Position numbers and translations under genes: made by a program. Shown here piece after piece: positions 51,301-59,932 of a stretch of 64,000 bases of DNA. Below the pieces are notes generated by a model. The model was not told the DNA's origin and made no database searches. It saw only the letters and a program-made list of their open reading frames with translations. Position 1 is the stretch's first letter. Each line of letters begins with the position of its first letter. The DNA is taken from positions 1 through 64,000 of the forward strand of contig JAGSHD010000014.1 of the NCBI GenBank assembly GCA_023954715.1. The letters run 5' to 3'. This DNA is from Candidatus Cloacimonadota bacterium. Its GTDB lineage: Bacteria > Muiribacteriota > UBA6191.

Positions 51301-51859
51301 AATCTCGGATGTTTCTGGGAAGGGGATTGGACCATCTTTGTTTGGCTCCACTTTAAAGGCATTTTTGCGGCTGCTGGCATTAGATCCGTTTAATCCTGGG
51401 GGCGCATTAGAGGGTATTAATAATTATGCAAACGATAGAAAGAAAAACTCATTATTTGCTTCGGCATTTTATTGCACCATAGATTTGGATACAATGAAGT
51501 TTTATTATTCTTCAGCTGGTCACAATAAGATGTATTTATATCGAAATAAAACTAAAGAGCTCGAGCATTTAAACGCAAAAGGACTTGTGCTAGGTATGTT
51601 TGCCCCCTTAGACTATGAGACTAAAGAGAGCTCATTAGAGTCTGGTGATTGGGTGATTTTATACACCGATGGAGTCAACGAGCTTGAAAATACAAAATTA
51701 GAGCTATATGGCTATGATCGATTTGAAAAATTTATCCATGATCATGTAGATGGTGATGCTAAGACTATGAAAGATGACTTGATTGAGGACTTAGAAGATT
51801 TTAGAAAAGAAAATGATCCATCAGATGATATTACTTTTATTGTTGTTAAGGTTAAATAG
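48371..51859 (+). CDS. Membrane HAMP-PP2C (SpoIIE-type) phosphatase 2
   Basis: 1,162 residues and a diverged tandem paralogue of the gene before it. First helix ~14-36, large outer region, second helix ~641-665 (LLILVLVFTILISLYLG), HAMP ~665-715 (SPVNFLTDRVVTFTKQGL), GAF-like linker, PP2C ~940-1,160. The catalytic block is closely alike (GGDFYDFVEFED, SDVSGKGIGPSLFGS, SSAGHNKMYLY, LYTDGVNE, SDDITF), while the outer regions have drifted far, so the two may read different signals into a shared output. The ATG lies inside the previous gene's last codons and AGGA precedes it, so translation is coupled. Confidence 0.85.
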   Translation: MLKRDFSQKLSKVFLFWFALALLIPLITLVVFTLYTFDVRQDLLIKRVQENQLDLVLKVENHYKSTWIPDYSSRILDIVFDKEFYKEQSREEAISYYLDRLLPKLGFAIEKQDSIEKFIHYENKLPIRMQLIRFELTKNQKDIYEVLTYGSSRNLNGAIKKIHAVTEKNVKIRKTFYEALEARSKIKVSELIEFCGALHDLSSDLKLTKLYSSVKKLKGDELVDIGVLSKAVQELKSLRLDLMKSMQYLITHSYQGSSLNELDYLKAQKEFLKNFSKMYGDRRAVLQELLVKLKNKSAYKEEVFTFKQHTEPFRFPIYDYVKRKLKDEPLSKVNLNINSSDNMNVNFIISKDINDDEVRDYNDTVWPALSTGIRMFSKLSMLGLFGQDPKKEFILSALLGIHDLDSIKGTWFQLNSGGQTLRLNWNSFPSNDLSYYFSGAEVPPQGVIVSAIQNSTMVEFYCDLYNYEISADAHNLSNQEFREGISEYIQSSDFFKKRMLSYPELSVIDSEVFQLHRGLYILKGALDQKILEKDSKFYKSLLLYILGLDQSNPNLKYLNTIWRKNTFSMIRSKDSLLSQINNIANLNQDQSSAIKDWLQSPSSSYSFHYKKESREYIGTIYPSVFKDKFFFLSLPVDLAYGELDTLKALLILVLVFTILISLYLGNLLSSKVVSPVNFLTDRVVTFTKQGLDESEVTIKRNDEIGLMTWYFRKMIRSINQKVMELSSVNKLNEMLLKKDKDVDSKSKMSSLLSYAAQEFCQQLPSDFTYLAFFEQTSKEKLIASESYRKDHEPFSDEQKLKLHEYVCIELEKMKDKGGVWISPQWASEFGVQHFWLQWICAKSDHLNQVAEVLSASQEELEKQGADTMPVEGFLLLAEPSEDLFETINDTKSLQVEKQSFFNSLSSQAATVVSKAYLEKIQKDNVQGQGIQESLMPSKAPDSDGKLDIEHYFIAAKYLGGDFYDFVEFEDKSKIGFLISDVSGKGIGPSLFGSTLKAFLRLLALDPFNPGGALEGINNYANDRKKNSLFASAFYCTIDLDTMKFYYSSAGHNKMYLYRNKTKELEHLNAKGLVLGMFAPLDYETKESSLESGDWVILYTDGVNELENTKLELYGYDRFEKFIHDHVDGDAKTMKDDLIEDLEDFRKENDPSDDITFIVVKVK

Positions 51860-51900
51860 CCAATATTGAGGTTTTGTACTGTATAGCAGTCTTAAGGTTG

Positions 51901-52104
51901 TTATACGTACAAATCTATAAAATTTCCTCTGCTATATTTAAAGCGTTGTTTTAATTTTTCAAAGCCATTTTTAGCTATTCTTAAAAGTTCATCCATTGAT
52001 ATATATTTCAATTTTAAAATTGATTGGCTAGAGCTAATCTTAGAGGGTTTGACTTTAAGTTGCTCAGAATATATACGGGGTAAAACTTTAGGAGAAACTT
52101 TCAT
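51901..52104 (-). CDS. Possible small basic protein
   Basis: 67 residues, Lys/Ser-rich with a likely helix (MDELLRIAKNGFEKLKQRFK). No signal peptide or known domain. There is no Shine-Dalgarno sequence ahead of the ATG. It stands alone between the phosphatases and the next plus-strand operon. Composition resembles real local proteins, but it may be spurious. Confidence 0.35.
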   Translation of the reverse strand: MKVSPKVLPRIYSEQLKVKPSKISSSQSILKLKYISMDELLRIAKNGFEKLKQRFKYSRGNFIDLYV

Positions 52105-52407
52105 ATTTTGTTTGGAGGCGTCTCAAATAATAGCTTTTATTGATAGGCTAATAGTTGATTTGGTAAAAATTAGTGAACTGTAAAAAGGTGACAAAATATA
52201 GCACATATCGATACTTTTTGTCTCTCTTTTTTTAAATCCCTATAAAAAACGTAAATAAATGAAATTATTTTGACATTGGGGATTGACGGATTTTGCAAAT
52301 AATCAAATAATATATTTAATGGGAAAGTTTTACCTATTACTTAGATTACTATATAATTGTTTTAAAGTACTAAATTGCTTTTTAAAATTGATTCAACAGG
52401 AGCCTAT
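52105..52407. other. Intergenic region upstream of secreted pair
   Basis: About 300 AT-rich bases. It holds the promoter candidate at 52283-52311 and AGGAG ahead of 52408. No RNA gene or riboswitch fold recognised. Confidence 0.5.
52283..52311 (+). promoter_or_regulatory. Sigma-70-like promoter candidate
   Basis: TTGACG (-35, 5/6) and AATAAT (-10, 5/6) are separated by 17 bases, about 97 bases before the ATG at 52408. A second TTGACA at 52270 has no matching -10. Confidence 0.4.
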
Positions 52408-53712
52408 ATGAAAACTTCAATAAAAATTATGAATGCAATGCTATTCGCATCATTGCTAATTCAACCGATTCAAGCAGAAGGTGCTACTGGTGGAGATTTT
52501 TTAAGTTCTATGACTCCTGCTTTAAAGCAGTTGGGTGGCCTAGCTATGCAAAATCAAGAAGCCCAAGCAGCTCAAGAAACAGCTCAGGTTGATGGAAAAA
52601 AAGAAGACTTTCAAAATATGATGGCAGACAAGCAAGCCCAAGCTCAAGCACAACAACAGCAAGCGGCTTCTGTAGTTAAGGGGTTTCCAATTTTAGACCC
52701 ACATTCAGCATATTTAAGCGCTGGATATAAAAACCAAAGAAATGCTATGTTTCAAAGAAGTATTAACAAGGCAGCAGCTGACTTTAAACGTACCAATTCA
52801 ACAACACAAGCCGCATTAGCTGCAGAAGAGAAAATGACCAACGAGGCTATGGGAGCCGTGTCTGGTGTAGTTGGAAAACTGGCTGATCAGATGAACAAAT
52901 CTGATGAAGAAGCTGATAAGTTGGAGCGGGATGAGATTATTGCTGCTTGTGCCCGTAATACAGGGCAATGTACTCCTGATGCTGATGGTTTTATTTCCGT
53001 AAGTGTAGATGGCAAGACTAAAAAAATGAAAGCAGATGAGGCTCTTTTAGCAGAGATTCAAAAAGCATCTTTACAGCAAATCAGTAACAATGAAACAGCT
53101 ATCGATTTAGGTATCCTATTAAAACATAATAAAGAAGCTAATACATATACATTAGACACATCCCGCATCGATGGCTATGACTTATTGTCTCAGGCAGATA
53201 AAGATCGTTTGGCAGTACATTGTGTAGGGAGCATGAACTTTAATCAAGCTAAAGCTTGCGCAGCAAAAGTACAAGCCACTCAAAAAATTGCTACTGATTT
53301 AAAAAATAGTTCACAGACAGATCGAGCTAATAAAGCGATTATGGAAGGGCTAAAAGATAGATTAGAGGCTATTAAAGGAATTGCGATGCCAGAGGGTGGT
53401 CAAAATTTAGAGCGCTTAATGATTGCTAAAAATTCTAATTGTAATATTGCAAATAGAAATACTCTCGATAGATTTACTACGGCTTATACAGCAGCAAGTA
53501 GCAAGTTGAAAGAAGAGAGTACGATTAAGGTTTTAAAGGGTATTCATCGAGATGCAGATACTAATCTTAAAACTTATTGTGAAAGTGTTGCTAATTTGAT
53601 TGATTTAAAACGAGTTCAAGCAACTTCTACAAATAGTCCATCTACAACAAATGGAACACCTGGCGGTACTAATCAAACAAATGGAGCTAGTACGGTAGCA
53701 GACCAATCTTAG
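52408..53712 (+). CDS. Secreted Gln/Ala-rich protein of unknown function
   Basis: 434 residues from ATG 52408, chosen because AGGAG lies six bases upstream and a signal peptide (MKTSIKIMNAMLFASLLIQPIQA) starts there; the frame opens 33 bases earlier with an ATG inside polar sequence. Mature residues ~40-95 are Gln/Ala-rich and likely coiled coil (AQEAQAAQETAQVDGKKED, DKQAQAQAQQQQAASVV). The middle is helical with scattered Cys (AACARNTGQCTPDADG). The end is Ser/Thr/Asn/Gly low-complexity (TSTNSPSTTNGTPGGTNQ). No known domain. The next secreted gene begins five bases on, so they form an operon. Confidence 0.75.
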   Translation: MKTSIKIMNAMLFASLLIQPIQAEGATGGDFLSSMTPALKQLGGLAMQNQEAQAAQETAQVDGKKEDFQNMMADKQAQAQAQQQQAASVVKGFPILDPHSAYLSAGYKNQRNAMFQRSINKAAADFKRTNSTTQAALAAEEKMTNEAMGAVSGVVGKLADQMNKSDEEADKLERDEIIAACARNTGQCTPDADGFISVSVDGKTKKMKADEALLAEIQKASLQQISNNETAIDLGILLKHNKEANTYTLDTSRIDGYDLLSQADKDRLAVHCVGSMNFNQAKACAAKVQATQKIATDLKNSSQTDRANKAIMEGLKDRLEAIKGIAMPEGGQNLERLMIAKNSNCNIANRNTLDRFTTAYTAASSKLKEESTIKVLKGIHRDADTNLKTYCESVANLIDLKRVQATSTNSPSTTNGTPGGTNQTNGASTVADQS

Positions 53713-53717
53713 TAGTG

Positions 53718-55604
53718 ATGTATAAACTTTTAATACTTTTCACAGTTTGTGTGAATCTAAGCTATTGCAACTTGACTTCAAGTTGGAATGGCTTTTCGCA
53801 TTTACCGATTCAAGGTAAAGTCAAATTAAAAGATGACGTGGTAGATTTTTACTCGGATCGTTACTCTGATAAATTATTTTTTATTAAATCAAACGGAATC
53901 TTATACTCTTCTAAATTTAAAAATAAAGTTGGGTTAGTAGATGTAAAAGCTATTGACTTGAATCAGAAATTCACAAAAATTGTTTTGTATGTTAGCTCTA
54001 AAAACACTCTTATTTTAAGAGATCACTCTAATCAGATTTATCAGTATAATTTGAGACTAAGGCAGTTAAAGCACTTACGAGAAAAAAATATTTGGAAGTA
54101 TTTTTTTGATGAATTAATTATCTCAAATTCTCCAAAACAATTGTTAAGTTTTAGAAATTTGTCAAAGAGTTTATCTGACCAGTTAAAACTATATATTGGT
54201 TTCAATAAGCAGCAGACACTTTTATTATCTAAAGTAAATCGTAAAACCATGCAATCTTGTCTTATAAATCATTTGGTTTATACCCCCCACAAGAAACAAT
54301 TTTCATTTGAGGGTACAACTATAGAAAACAAGGCAGTTTATTTTTCTTACTTTAGTTCTTATGCTTATACGAGACCCTTAGTGTTACCCAAGAACTCATC
54401 TTTGATCATGGACTATATTATTGAGAAGGGTGAGTCAGATTCTATCAAATATTTTTTTGGGAGTTCTAAAAAAGTATATATTTCCAAAAAGAAGGATGTT
54501 AGAGGAGAGGACTATGCATTAACAAATAAACATTTCGTTTCTATTTATGATTTTAACAATAGTCTACAGGTAGGTGACGCTACTGATAAACTATATTTTT
54601 CTATTTTGTACGATTCAAAGCTTTATTGGATAGCGATGGCAGATCACTTTAATATCAAAATATTTAATGAGATGAGATTTTTAGATACTAAAAAGCAGGC
54701 CAAGCGTTATGAAAATCAAGACGTTTATGCATTATGGGATATTTTAAATTCATCAGCAAAGAGTCCAGAGCTAACAGACTTTTCTGGATTAGATAAATTA
54801 ATTTATAACAACTACTATAATTATGCCATTTCTGGAGAGAGGTTGTTTTCTGTGCTTTTAAAACGTTATCAATTTGATAAGCTGGTAGAATATTCAACAA
54901 AATTAAACAAAAAATTTAAATACCTACGCCCAAAGCCCCCATTTCAAGCCCTAAAGGCTTTCAATGATAAAAACTACACCAAAACAGTTCGGATCCTAGA
55001 AAAGGGCGTAAAAGAGCATTATAAAAAGAATAAGAAGCGTACAAGTGTTGCATTAATTGAATGGATACAAGTAGCGGTGTTTGACGCACTTGGTGAATAC
55101 GATCGTGTTACACAATTTGCCATTCACATGCAAAAGAGGCTTAAAAAAGATTGGGAACGAGATATTCATTTGGTAGATACAGTGCGTTATTTACTTAAAA
55201 AAGACCAATTAAAATTTGCGAAGCTCTTTATGAGTAAATTTTTTCAAAAAAACTCCTATCGGGCCATGGCCTACAATTGTATGGGGCTTATTGCAAGTAA
55301 AGAAGAAAAGTGGAGTGATGCAAAAGGGTATTTCAATAAAGCGAAAAAATTAAATCCATCTATTGATTTATTGTTTGATATAAATCAGGTGGAAAAAAAT
55401 GCTAAGATCAGTCCAAAAGTCTTGATCACTCCTTCAAGTAAATCAGATAAAAAAGCTTGTCACTCTTGCCAAGCAGAGCTACAAAAAGACACCAAGTTTT
55501 GTAGTCAGTGCGGAACAAAAGTCCGTCCAAGCAATTGTGTAAAATGCGACCATAAACTAGATAGAAAAAGTAAATTTTGCTCTAATTGCGGTAACAAAAT
55601 TTGA
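53718..55604 (+). CDS. Secreted TPR-like protein with C-terminal double zinc ribbon
   Basis: 628 residues. Signal peptide at 1-18 (MYKLLILFTVCVNLSYC); a beta-rich N-terminal half (~20-330) with propeller-like strands (KLFFIKSNGILYSSKF); a helical, TPR-like part ~340-560 (CMGLIASKEEKWSDAKGYFNKA is a TPR-type helix pair); and a double zinc ribbon at ~582-628: CHSCQAELQKDTKFCSQCG and CVKCDHKLDRKSKFCSNCG, giving four CxxC knuckles. A GTG three bases upstream is in frame. The Cys residue after LSY could also be a lipid-modified cysteine, though no good lipobox is present. It follows the secreted Gln/Ala-rich gene by five bases. Function unknown. Confidence 0.7.
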   Translation: MYKLLILFTVCVNLSYCNLTSSWNGFSHLPIQGKVKLKDDVVDFYSDRYSDKLFFIKSNGILYSSKFKNKVGLVDVKAIDLNQKFTKIVLYVSSKNTLILRDHSNQIYQYNLRLRQLKHLREKNIWKYFFDELIISNSPKQLLSFRNLSKSLSDQLKLYIGFNKQQTLLLSKVNRKTMQSCLINHLVYTPHKKQFSFEGTTIENKAVYFSYFSSYAYTRPLVLPKNSSLIMDYIIEKGESDSIKYFFGSSKKVYISKKKDVRGEDYALTNKHFVSIYDFNNSLQVGDATDKLYFSILYDSKLYWIAMADHFNIKIFNEMRFLDTKKQAKRYENQDVYALWDILNSSAKSPELTDFSGLDKLIYNNYYNYAISGERLFSVLLKRYQFDKLVEYSTKLNKKFKYLRPKPPFQALKAFNDKNYTKTVRILEKGVKEHYKKNKKRTSVALIEWIQVAVFDALGEYDRVTQFAIHMQKRLKKDWERDIHLVDTVRYLLKKDQLKFAKLFMSKFFQKNSYRAMAYNCMGLIASKEEKWSDAKGYFNKAKKLNPSIDLLFDINQVEKNAKISPKVLITPSSKSDKKACHSCQAELQKDTKFCSQCGTKVRPSNCVKCDHKLDRKSKFCSNCGNKI

Positions 55605-55952
55605 TAAAAAATTTTGTGCTACCAATAAAAATATTGTCACAATAACTTAGGTTAAAAGCTACTTTTCATAATCTTCTATGGCTTGAAACGATTAATCCTG
55701 TTGATCTAGAGAAGTGCTCTAGGATAATTATAAAACTCTTACTATATACAATCACAATATTTGGACCATTATACGAAAACCAAAAAGCTTGAGAAACGTT
55801 ATCGCAACTCGGTTTTAAAGTGAATGAGTAATATAAATAGTACAAAATTTATTACCATAAGGTTTTCATCTGTAAAGCTATTTGTATTTGGGTATGAAAA
55901 AAACCGCTACACTTTTAGATATAGCGGCTTTTAAAAATAAGAAGTTGATTTA
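55605..55952. other. Convergent intergenic region
   Basis: 348 bases between the zinc-ribbon gene (plus) and the symporter (minus). It holds a hairpin CTAGAG-AAGTG-CTCTAG at 55706-55722 without a T-run and the strong terminator at 55897-55932. No gene seen. Confidence 0.55.
55897..55932 (-). terminator. Rho-independent terminator of the symporter gene
   Basis: On the minus strand the stem CCGCTA / TAGCGG, extended by A-T pairs around a bulged G, is followed by a seven-base T-run, 21 bases after the symporter stop. The A-run on the other side lets it serve plus-strand transcripts weakly too. Confidence 0.8.
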
Positions 55953-57410
55953 CTATTTATGTATTTGTTTAATCTCGGTCTTGTTGCCTAAAAGTCCATC
56001 AAAAAATTGATTAACTAGGTTTTTATCAATAATACCTGCCTCAATCAAAATTATGATTGATATGATAATTGGGGATATGATAGCAGTAAAAAACAACCAA
56101 GGTTTATAGTGAATCGGTCTTTGCGTACCGGTACCAATTTTAAACTGATCACTTCTTAAAACATGATTCATAGCGAAACCTACAAACAATGCAATTAATA
56201 GACCACCAACAGGTAAAAACCAGTTAGATGCTAAATAATCCATTTTATCAAAAAATGTACCTTTGTTTTTAAAGAAGCTATCTTCTAAGAAACCAAAGTT
56301 TTTGAAAGTACCTTGCCACCAAGCAGATCCAGATAGAGCACAAGGGATAGAAACTAACCAAATAGAGACTCCCATTGTAAACGAGGCTTTGTTTCTGTCC
56401 CAACCTTTATCAATTAAATAAGCTACAGGTACTTCTAATAATGAAATTGCAGATGTTAAAGCAGCAAAAAATAGTAGCAAGAAAAACGATACTGCAACGA
56501 AAAATCCACCAGGAACTTTTATAAACTCTTGAGGAAGAGAGATAAATACTAATCCAACACTCTTGCCAACTTCACCTTCATAAGCAAACATAATAGAGAA
56601 AATGATGATACAAGCCATGATTGCTATAACAGTATCTAGTGCGGCTACAATTAAACCGGCTTTAAATAGATCAGTTTTATCATCAAGATATGATCCATAG
56701 GTAAGCATAGCTCCCATACCAAGGCTTAAGGTAAAAAAAGCATGTCCAAGAGCCTCTAAAATTGCAGCCCCGTGTAAACCACCATTTGGTATGAATATAA
56801 ATTTGATTGCTTTCATGAAACCATCATTAGGTAACCAAATAGAGTTAATGATTAATAAAACCATAATGACAATCAAAACAGGCATTAAAATCTTAACAGC
56901 TTTTTCAATTCCACCTTTAACTCCACCCATTACGATAAATAAGGTTGCGCCCATAAAAATAGTGGACCAGAAAAGGTTTAAACCTGGATTAGCATAAATT
57001 TTTCCAAATAATGTACCAAAGTCATCTGGTTTCATTGTTGAAAAAGTATCAGTGAGAGCGAGATATACATAATGCATTACCCAACCAGCAACAACTGCAT
57101 AAAAGGAGAGTATGATAAAAGAAGCTGCAACTCCCATGATACCCATAATTTTCCATGGAGAGTTTTTTCCAGCTAGTTCTTCAATAGCTGCTACGGGACT
57201 TTTTTTGGTAGCTCTACCAATCATCATTTCAGCGATGATTACAGGTAAGCCAACGATTGCGATACAAAATAAGTATAAAAGAACGAAACTTCCACCACCA
57301 TTTTCAAAAGTTATATAGGGAAACTTCCAAATATTACCTAAACCAATAGCTGAACCAGCTGCTGCTAAAACAAAGGCTAATCGTGAGCCCCATTGTTCTC
57401 TTTCTTGCAT
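55953..57410 (-). CDS. Sodium-dependent symporter of the NSS (SNF) family
   Basis: 485 residues, about 11-12 membrane helices. Helix 1 carries the sodium/substrate signature GSAIGLGNIWKFPYITFENGG (the Asn matches the LeuT sodium-site asparagine). NSS transporters take up amino acids or related solutes with sodium. The bacterial members of this branch are often annotated as amino-acid, tyrosine or tryptophan transporters; which substrate is used here cannot be read from sequence. GGAG precedes the ATG by seven bases. The gene has its own terminator and is separated by about 225 bases from lipB, so it is a separate unit. Marine or salt-exposed life would fit sodium coupling but does not prove it. 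Confidence 0.9.
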   Translation of the reverse strand: MQEREQWGSRLAFVLAAAGSAIGLGNIWKFPYITFENGGGSFVLLYLFCIAIVGLPVIIAEMMIGRATKKSPVAAIEELAGKNSPWKIMGIMGVAASFIILSFYAVVAGWVMHYVYLALTDTFSTMKPDDFGTLFGKIYANPGLNLFWSTIFMGATLFIVMGGVKGGIEKAVKILMPVLIVIMVLLIINSIWLPNDGFMKAIKFIFIPNGGLHGAAILEALGHAFFTLSLGMGAMLTYGSYLDDKTDLFKAGLIVAALDTVIAIMACIIIFSIMFAYEGEVGKSVGLVFISLPQEFIKVPGGFFVAVSFFLLLFFAALTSAISLLEVPVAYLIDKGWDRNKASFTMGVSIWLVSIPCALSGSAWWQGTFKNFGFLEDSFFKNKGTFFDKMDYLASNWFLPVGGLLIALFVGFAMNHVLRSDQFKIGTGTQRPIHYKPWLFFTAIISPIIISIIILIEAGIIDKNLVNQFFDGLLGNKTEIKQIHK

Positions 57411-57634
57411 AAAATGCTCCTAATTATTTTTACTAAAGTATGGCTTTTATATCGCTTCAGCAATGTGAATTTCGCGTTGAGTATGCCTATTAGTATAGTT
57501 ATCTTAATAAAATAATCTATAGACCAAAGTGAGGGGATTAAGTAGGGTAAAATGCCTAAGATTTAAATTTAATCGCATAAAATACCACATTTAGATGAGC
57601 AATGAAAGGAGGGGGAGGGATTGGCTCAGTGAGG

Positions 57635-58249
57635 CTAGTAACTTTGAAAGATAGTAGTACAAATTGATTTATATTTTTGAGTAAATTGTTTCATTGTTAA
57701 GTCAGGAATAAATTGAGTTATGTTTGCCATGATTCCCGACTCAAAGCCACAAGGGTTGATTAGTTGATAATGGTTTAAATTACTTGTAAAGTTTAAAGAA
57801 AAGCCATGAAAAGTTATCCAGTGTCGGCAGGCTATACCAATAGAGCAGACTTTTTTATCATTGAAGAAAACGCCAGTTTTACCCTCAACCCGATGTGCAC
57901 CGACCATAAATAGATCTAATGTTTTAATGATGCTCTCTTCAATATTAAACAAAAATTTATGTAGATCTCTAAGATCTGGTTTTAACTTAAAAAAGAAATA
58001 ACCAGTCAGTTGCCCCTCATCATGATAAGTAATGTCACCACCCCGACTAATTTTAACAACCGGTATCTCTGTGTTAGTTAAAAGATTATCAATAGCCCCA
58101 CGCTTAATACCATAAGTAATCACAGGAGGATGAGAAAGCAACCAAACCAAATGATCAGAGTCAGTACTTTTTTTAGACAATACCAACTCATTTTGAGTAG
58201 CCAAAGCCTCTTCATAATCAACAACATCATCAATTTTAAATTCAATCAT
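57635..58249 (-). CDS. lipB: Octanoyl-[acyl-carrier-protein]:protein N-octanoyltransferase
   Basis: 204 residues from ATG 58249, at MIEFKIDD. An upstream in-frame ATG (58345) would add a hydrophobic 32-residue leader not found in the family; the body aligns from 58249, with GGAA just upstream. LipB moves octanoate from acyl carrier protein to lipoyl domains. Motifs: LLSHPPVITYGIKRG, RGGDITYHDEGQLTGYF, KVCSIGIACRHWITFHG (catalytic Lys) and LINPCGFESG (catalytic Cys). It lies downstream of the E3-E2-E1 cluster, and lipA lies upstream of it, giving a complete lipoylation pair. Confidence 0.92.
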   Translation of the reverse strand: MIEFKIDDVVDYEEALATQNELVLSKKSTDSDHLVWLLSHPPVITYGIKRGAIDNLLTNTEIPVVKISRGGDITYHDEGQLTGYFFFKLKPDLRDLHKFLFNIEESIIKTLDLFMVGAHRVEGKTGVFFNDKKVCSIGIACRHWITFHGFSLNFTSNLNHYQLINPCGFESGIMANITQFIPDLTMKQFTQKYKSICTTIFQSY

Positions 58250-58530
58250 AAAAATTCCAGTTAAAAACAAATGTTCATAAACTATAGCAATTGAGTATAA
58301 AGCCACACAAAACAGCCCATACCAAAATAATCCAAACAAACCCAAGGTTACAAGTGATGAGTGTATTTTGATTTTCTCATTTTAGAATAGTAGCGAGCTA
58401 CTAGAAAAAATGAAGAACAACAAAAGACGCGATCAATTGAAACCGCATAAAAAGAAAAGCCCCAACAAAGAGAAAAGGAGCCCCAAAGCCATAAAGCCCC
58501 AAAACTCCAATACCATCACTATCAAAACAA
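58250..58530 (-). other. Spacer between E3 and lipB with short G-tracts
   Basis: 281 bases. Three copies of a GCCCC-A motif (58455-58465, 58478-58487, 58493-58504) give GGGG tracts on the minus (transcribed) sense. A 6-bp hairpin TAGTAG-CGAG-CTACTA lies at 58388-58403 without a T-run. No gene. Confidence 0.5.
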
Positions 58531-59931
58531 CTATTTGTTGATGATGTGCACTGCCTCTCCAAGATTACCCTTGGCAGCTTCCATCAAAATCTCACCAAAA
58601 GTAGGGTGAGCATGAACAGTAAGTGCGATATCTTCAGTAAAAGCACACATTTCTATTGCTAGAGATGCTTCACTAATTAGATCAGAAGCATTTGCTCCAA
58701 TTATAGTGATCCCTAAAACTTCGTTAGTCTCTTTGTCAGAAATAAACTTAACAAAACCTTCGGTCTCATTTGTAGTCATTGCTCTACCGATTGCAGCATA
58801 TGGAAACTTACTAACTTTTACGTTTAGCTTTTTATCCTTAGCTTCGGTTTCAGAAACACCAGCTTGTGCTATTTCAGGGTCAGTAAAAACAACAGCCGGA
58901 ATTTGTCGAACATCCAAAACAGCATTATGGCCTGCAATAACTTCAGCAGCTATTTCGCCTTCTTTAGATGCCTTGTGGGCAAGCATTGGTTGACCAACAA
59001 GATCTCCAATAGCATAAATATTAGATACACTGCTTTGAAGTTTGTTGTTTACTTCTACAAAACCTCGATCATTGATTTTCACACCAAGCTTTTCAAGACC
59101 TAAACTCTTTGAATTTGGAGTTCGCCCGATGGATACAAAAATATGGTCAGAAGTAACTTCTTCAATTCCTTTTTTTGTTTCAAACTTTAAAGTGACTTGA
59201 TCACCAGATTTGTGATGAGATTGAGCTTTAGCATTTGTATGAACAGTAATGCCTAGCTTTTTAATCTTCTTTTCGATTACTTTAATGACGTCTTTGTCAA
59301 AAGCGGCTAGTACAGAGTCCATAAACTCAACAACTGTCACTTTTGTCCCTAGCTTGGCGTAAACCATTCCAAGTTCAAGACCAATATATCCACCACCAAT
59401 AATAGTGAGTGACTCAGGAAGCTTTTTAAAAGATAAAGCTCCTGTAGAATCAACAATCTTATCTTGGTCAACATCAAATCCTGGGATTTGTGTCGGAGTA
59501 GATCCAGTAGCAACGATACAGTTTTCAAACTCTACCGTCTCTTCGCTACCATCAGCTTTAAGTACTTTTAACTTTTTATTACTAACAAAGCTAGCTGTAC
59601 CAGCTAAATGTTTAACTTTGTTACCCTTTAAAAGGCCTGCTACTCCAGTGGTCAACTTTTTAACGATTCCGTCTTTCCAAGACATTAGCTTTTCAAAATC
59701 AAGAGTCACATTTTGTGCATTTACACCAAATGTAGAGTACTCATTTTTTGATTTGTAAAATGACTTAGCAGCATGAATCATGGCTTTAGATGGGATGCAC
59801 CCAACGTTTAAACATACGCCACCAACGTTTTCTTTTTCGATAACAAGAGTATCAACTCCAAGTTGACCTAATCGAATACCAGCTACATAACCACCAGGGC
59901 CTGCACCGATAACAACGGTATTTACTTTCAT
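58531..59931 (-). CDS. lpdA: Dihydrolipoyl dehydrogenase (E3)
   Basis: 466 residues, usual length. FAD/NAD flavoprotein that reoxidises dihydrolipoamide on E2. Motifs: VIGAGPGGYVAGIRLGQLG (FAD), GGVCLNVGCIPSK (redox CxxxxC), TIIGGGYIGLELG (NAD), YAIGDLVGQPMLAHKA and HAHPTFGEILMEAA (catalytic His-Glu). One base separates it from the E2 gene upstream; GGAG precedes the ATG by five bases. It probably also serves other lipoyl complexes. Confidence 0.95.
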   Translation of the reverse strand: MKVNTVVIGAGPGGYVAGIRLGQLGVDTLVIEKENVGGVCLNVGCIPSKAMIHAAKSFYKSKNEYSTFGVNAQNVTLDFEKLMSWKDGIVKKLTTGVAGLLKGNKVKHLAGTASFVSNKKLKVLKADGSEETVEFENCIVATGSTPTQIPGFDVDQDKIVDSTGALSFKKLPESLTIIGGGYIGLELGMVYAKLGTKVTVVEFMDSVLAAFDKDVIKVIEKKIKKLGITVHTNAKAQSHHKSGDQVTLKFETKKGIEEVTSDHIFVSIGRTPNSKSLGLEKLGVKINDRGFVEVNNKLQSSVSNIYAIGDLVGQPMLAHKASKEGEIAAEVIAGHNAVLDVRQIPAVVFTDPEIAQAGVSETEAKDKKLNVKVSKFPYAAIGRAMTTNETEGFVKFISDKETNEVLGITIIGANASDLISEASLAIEMCAFTEDIALTVHAHPTFGEILMEAAKGNLGEAVHIINK

Positions 59932-59932
59932 T

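Noticed and set aside
55706-55722. Hairpin CTAGAG-AAGTG-CTCTAG as a terminator of the zinc-ribbon gene
   Set aside because: Short stem, no following T-run, and 100 bases from the stop; left as an unassigned hairpin.
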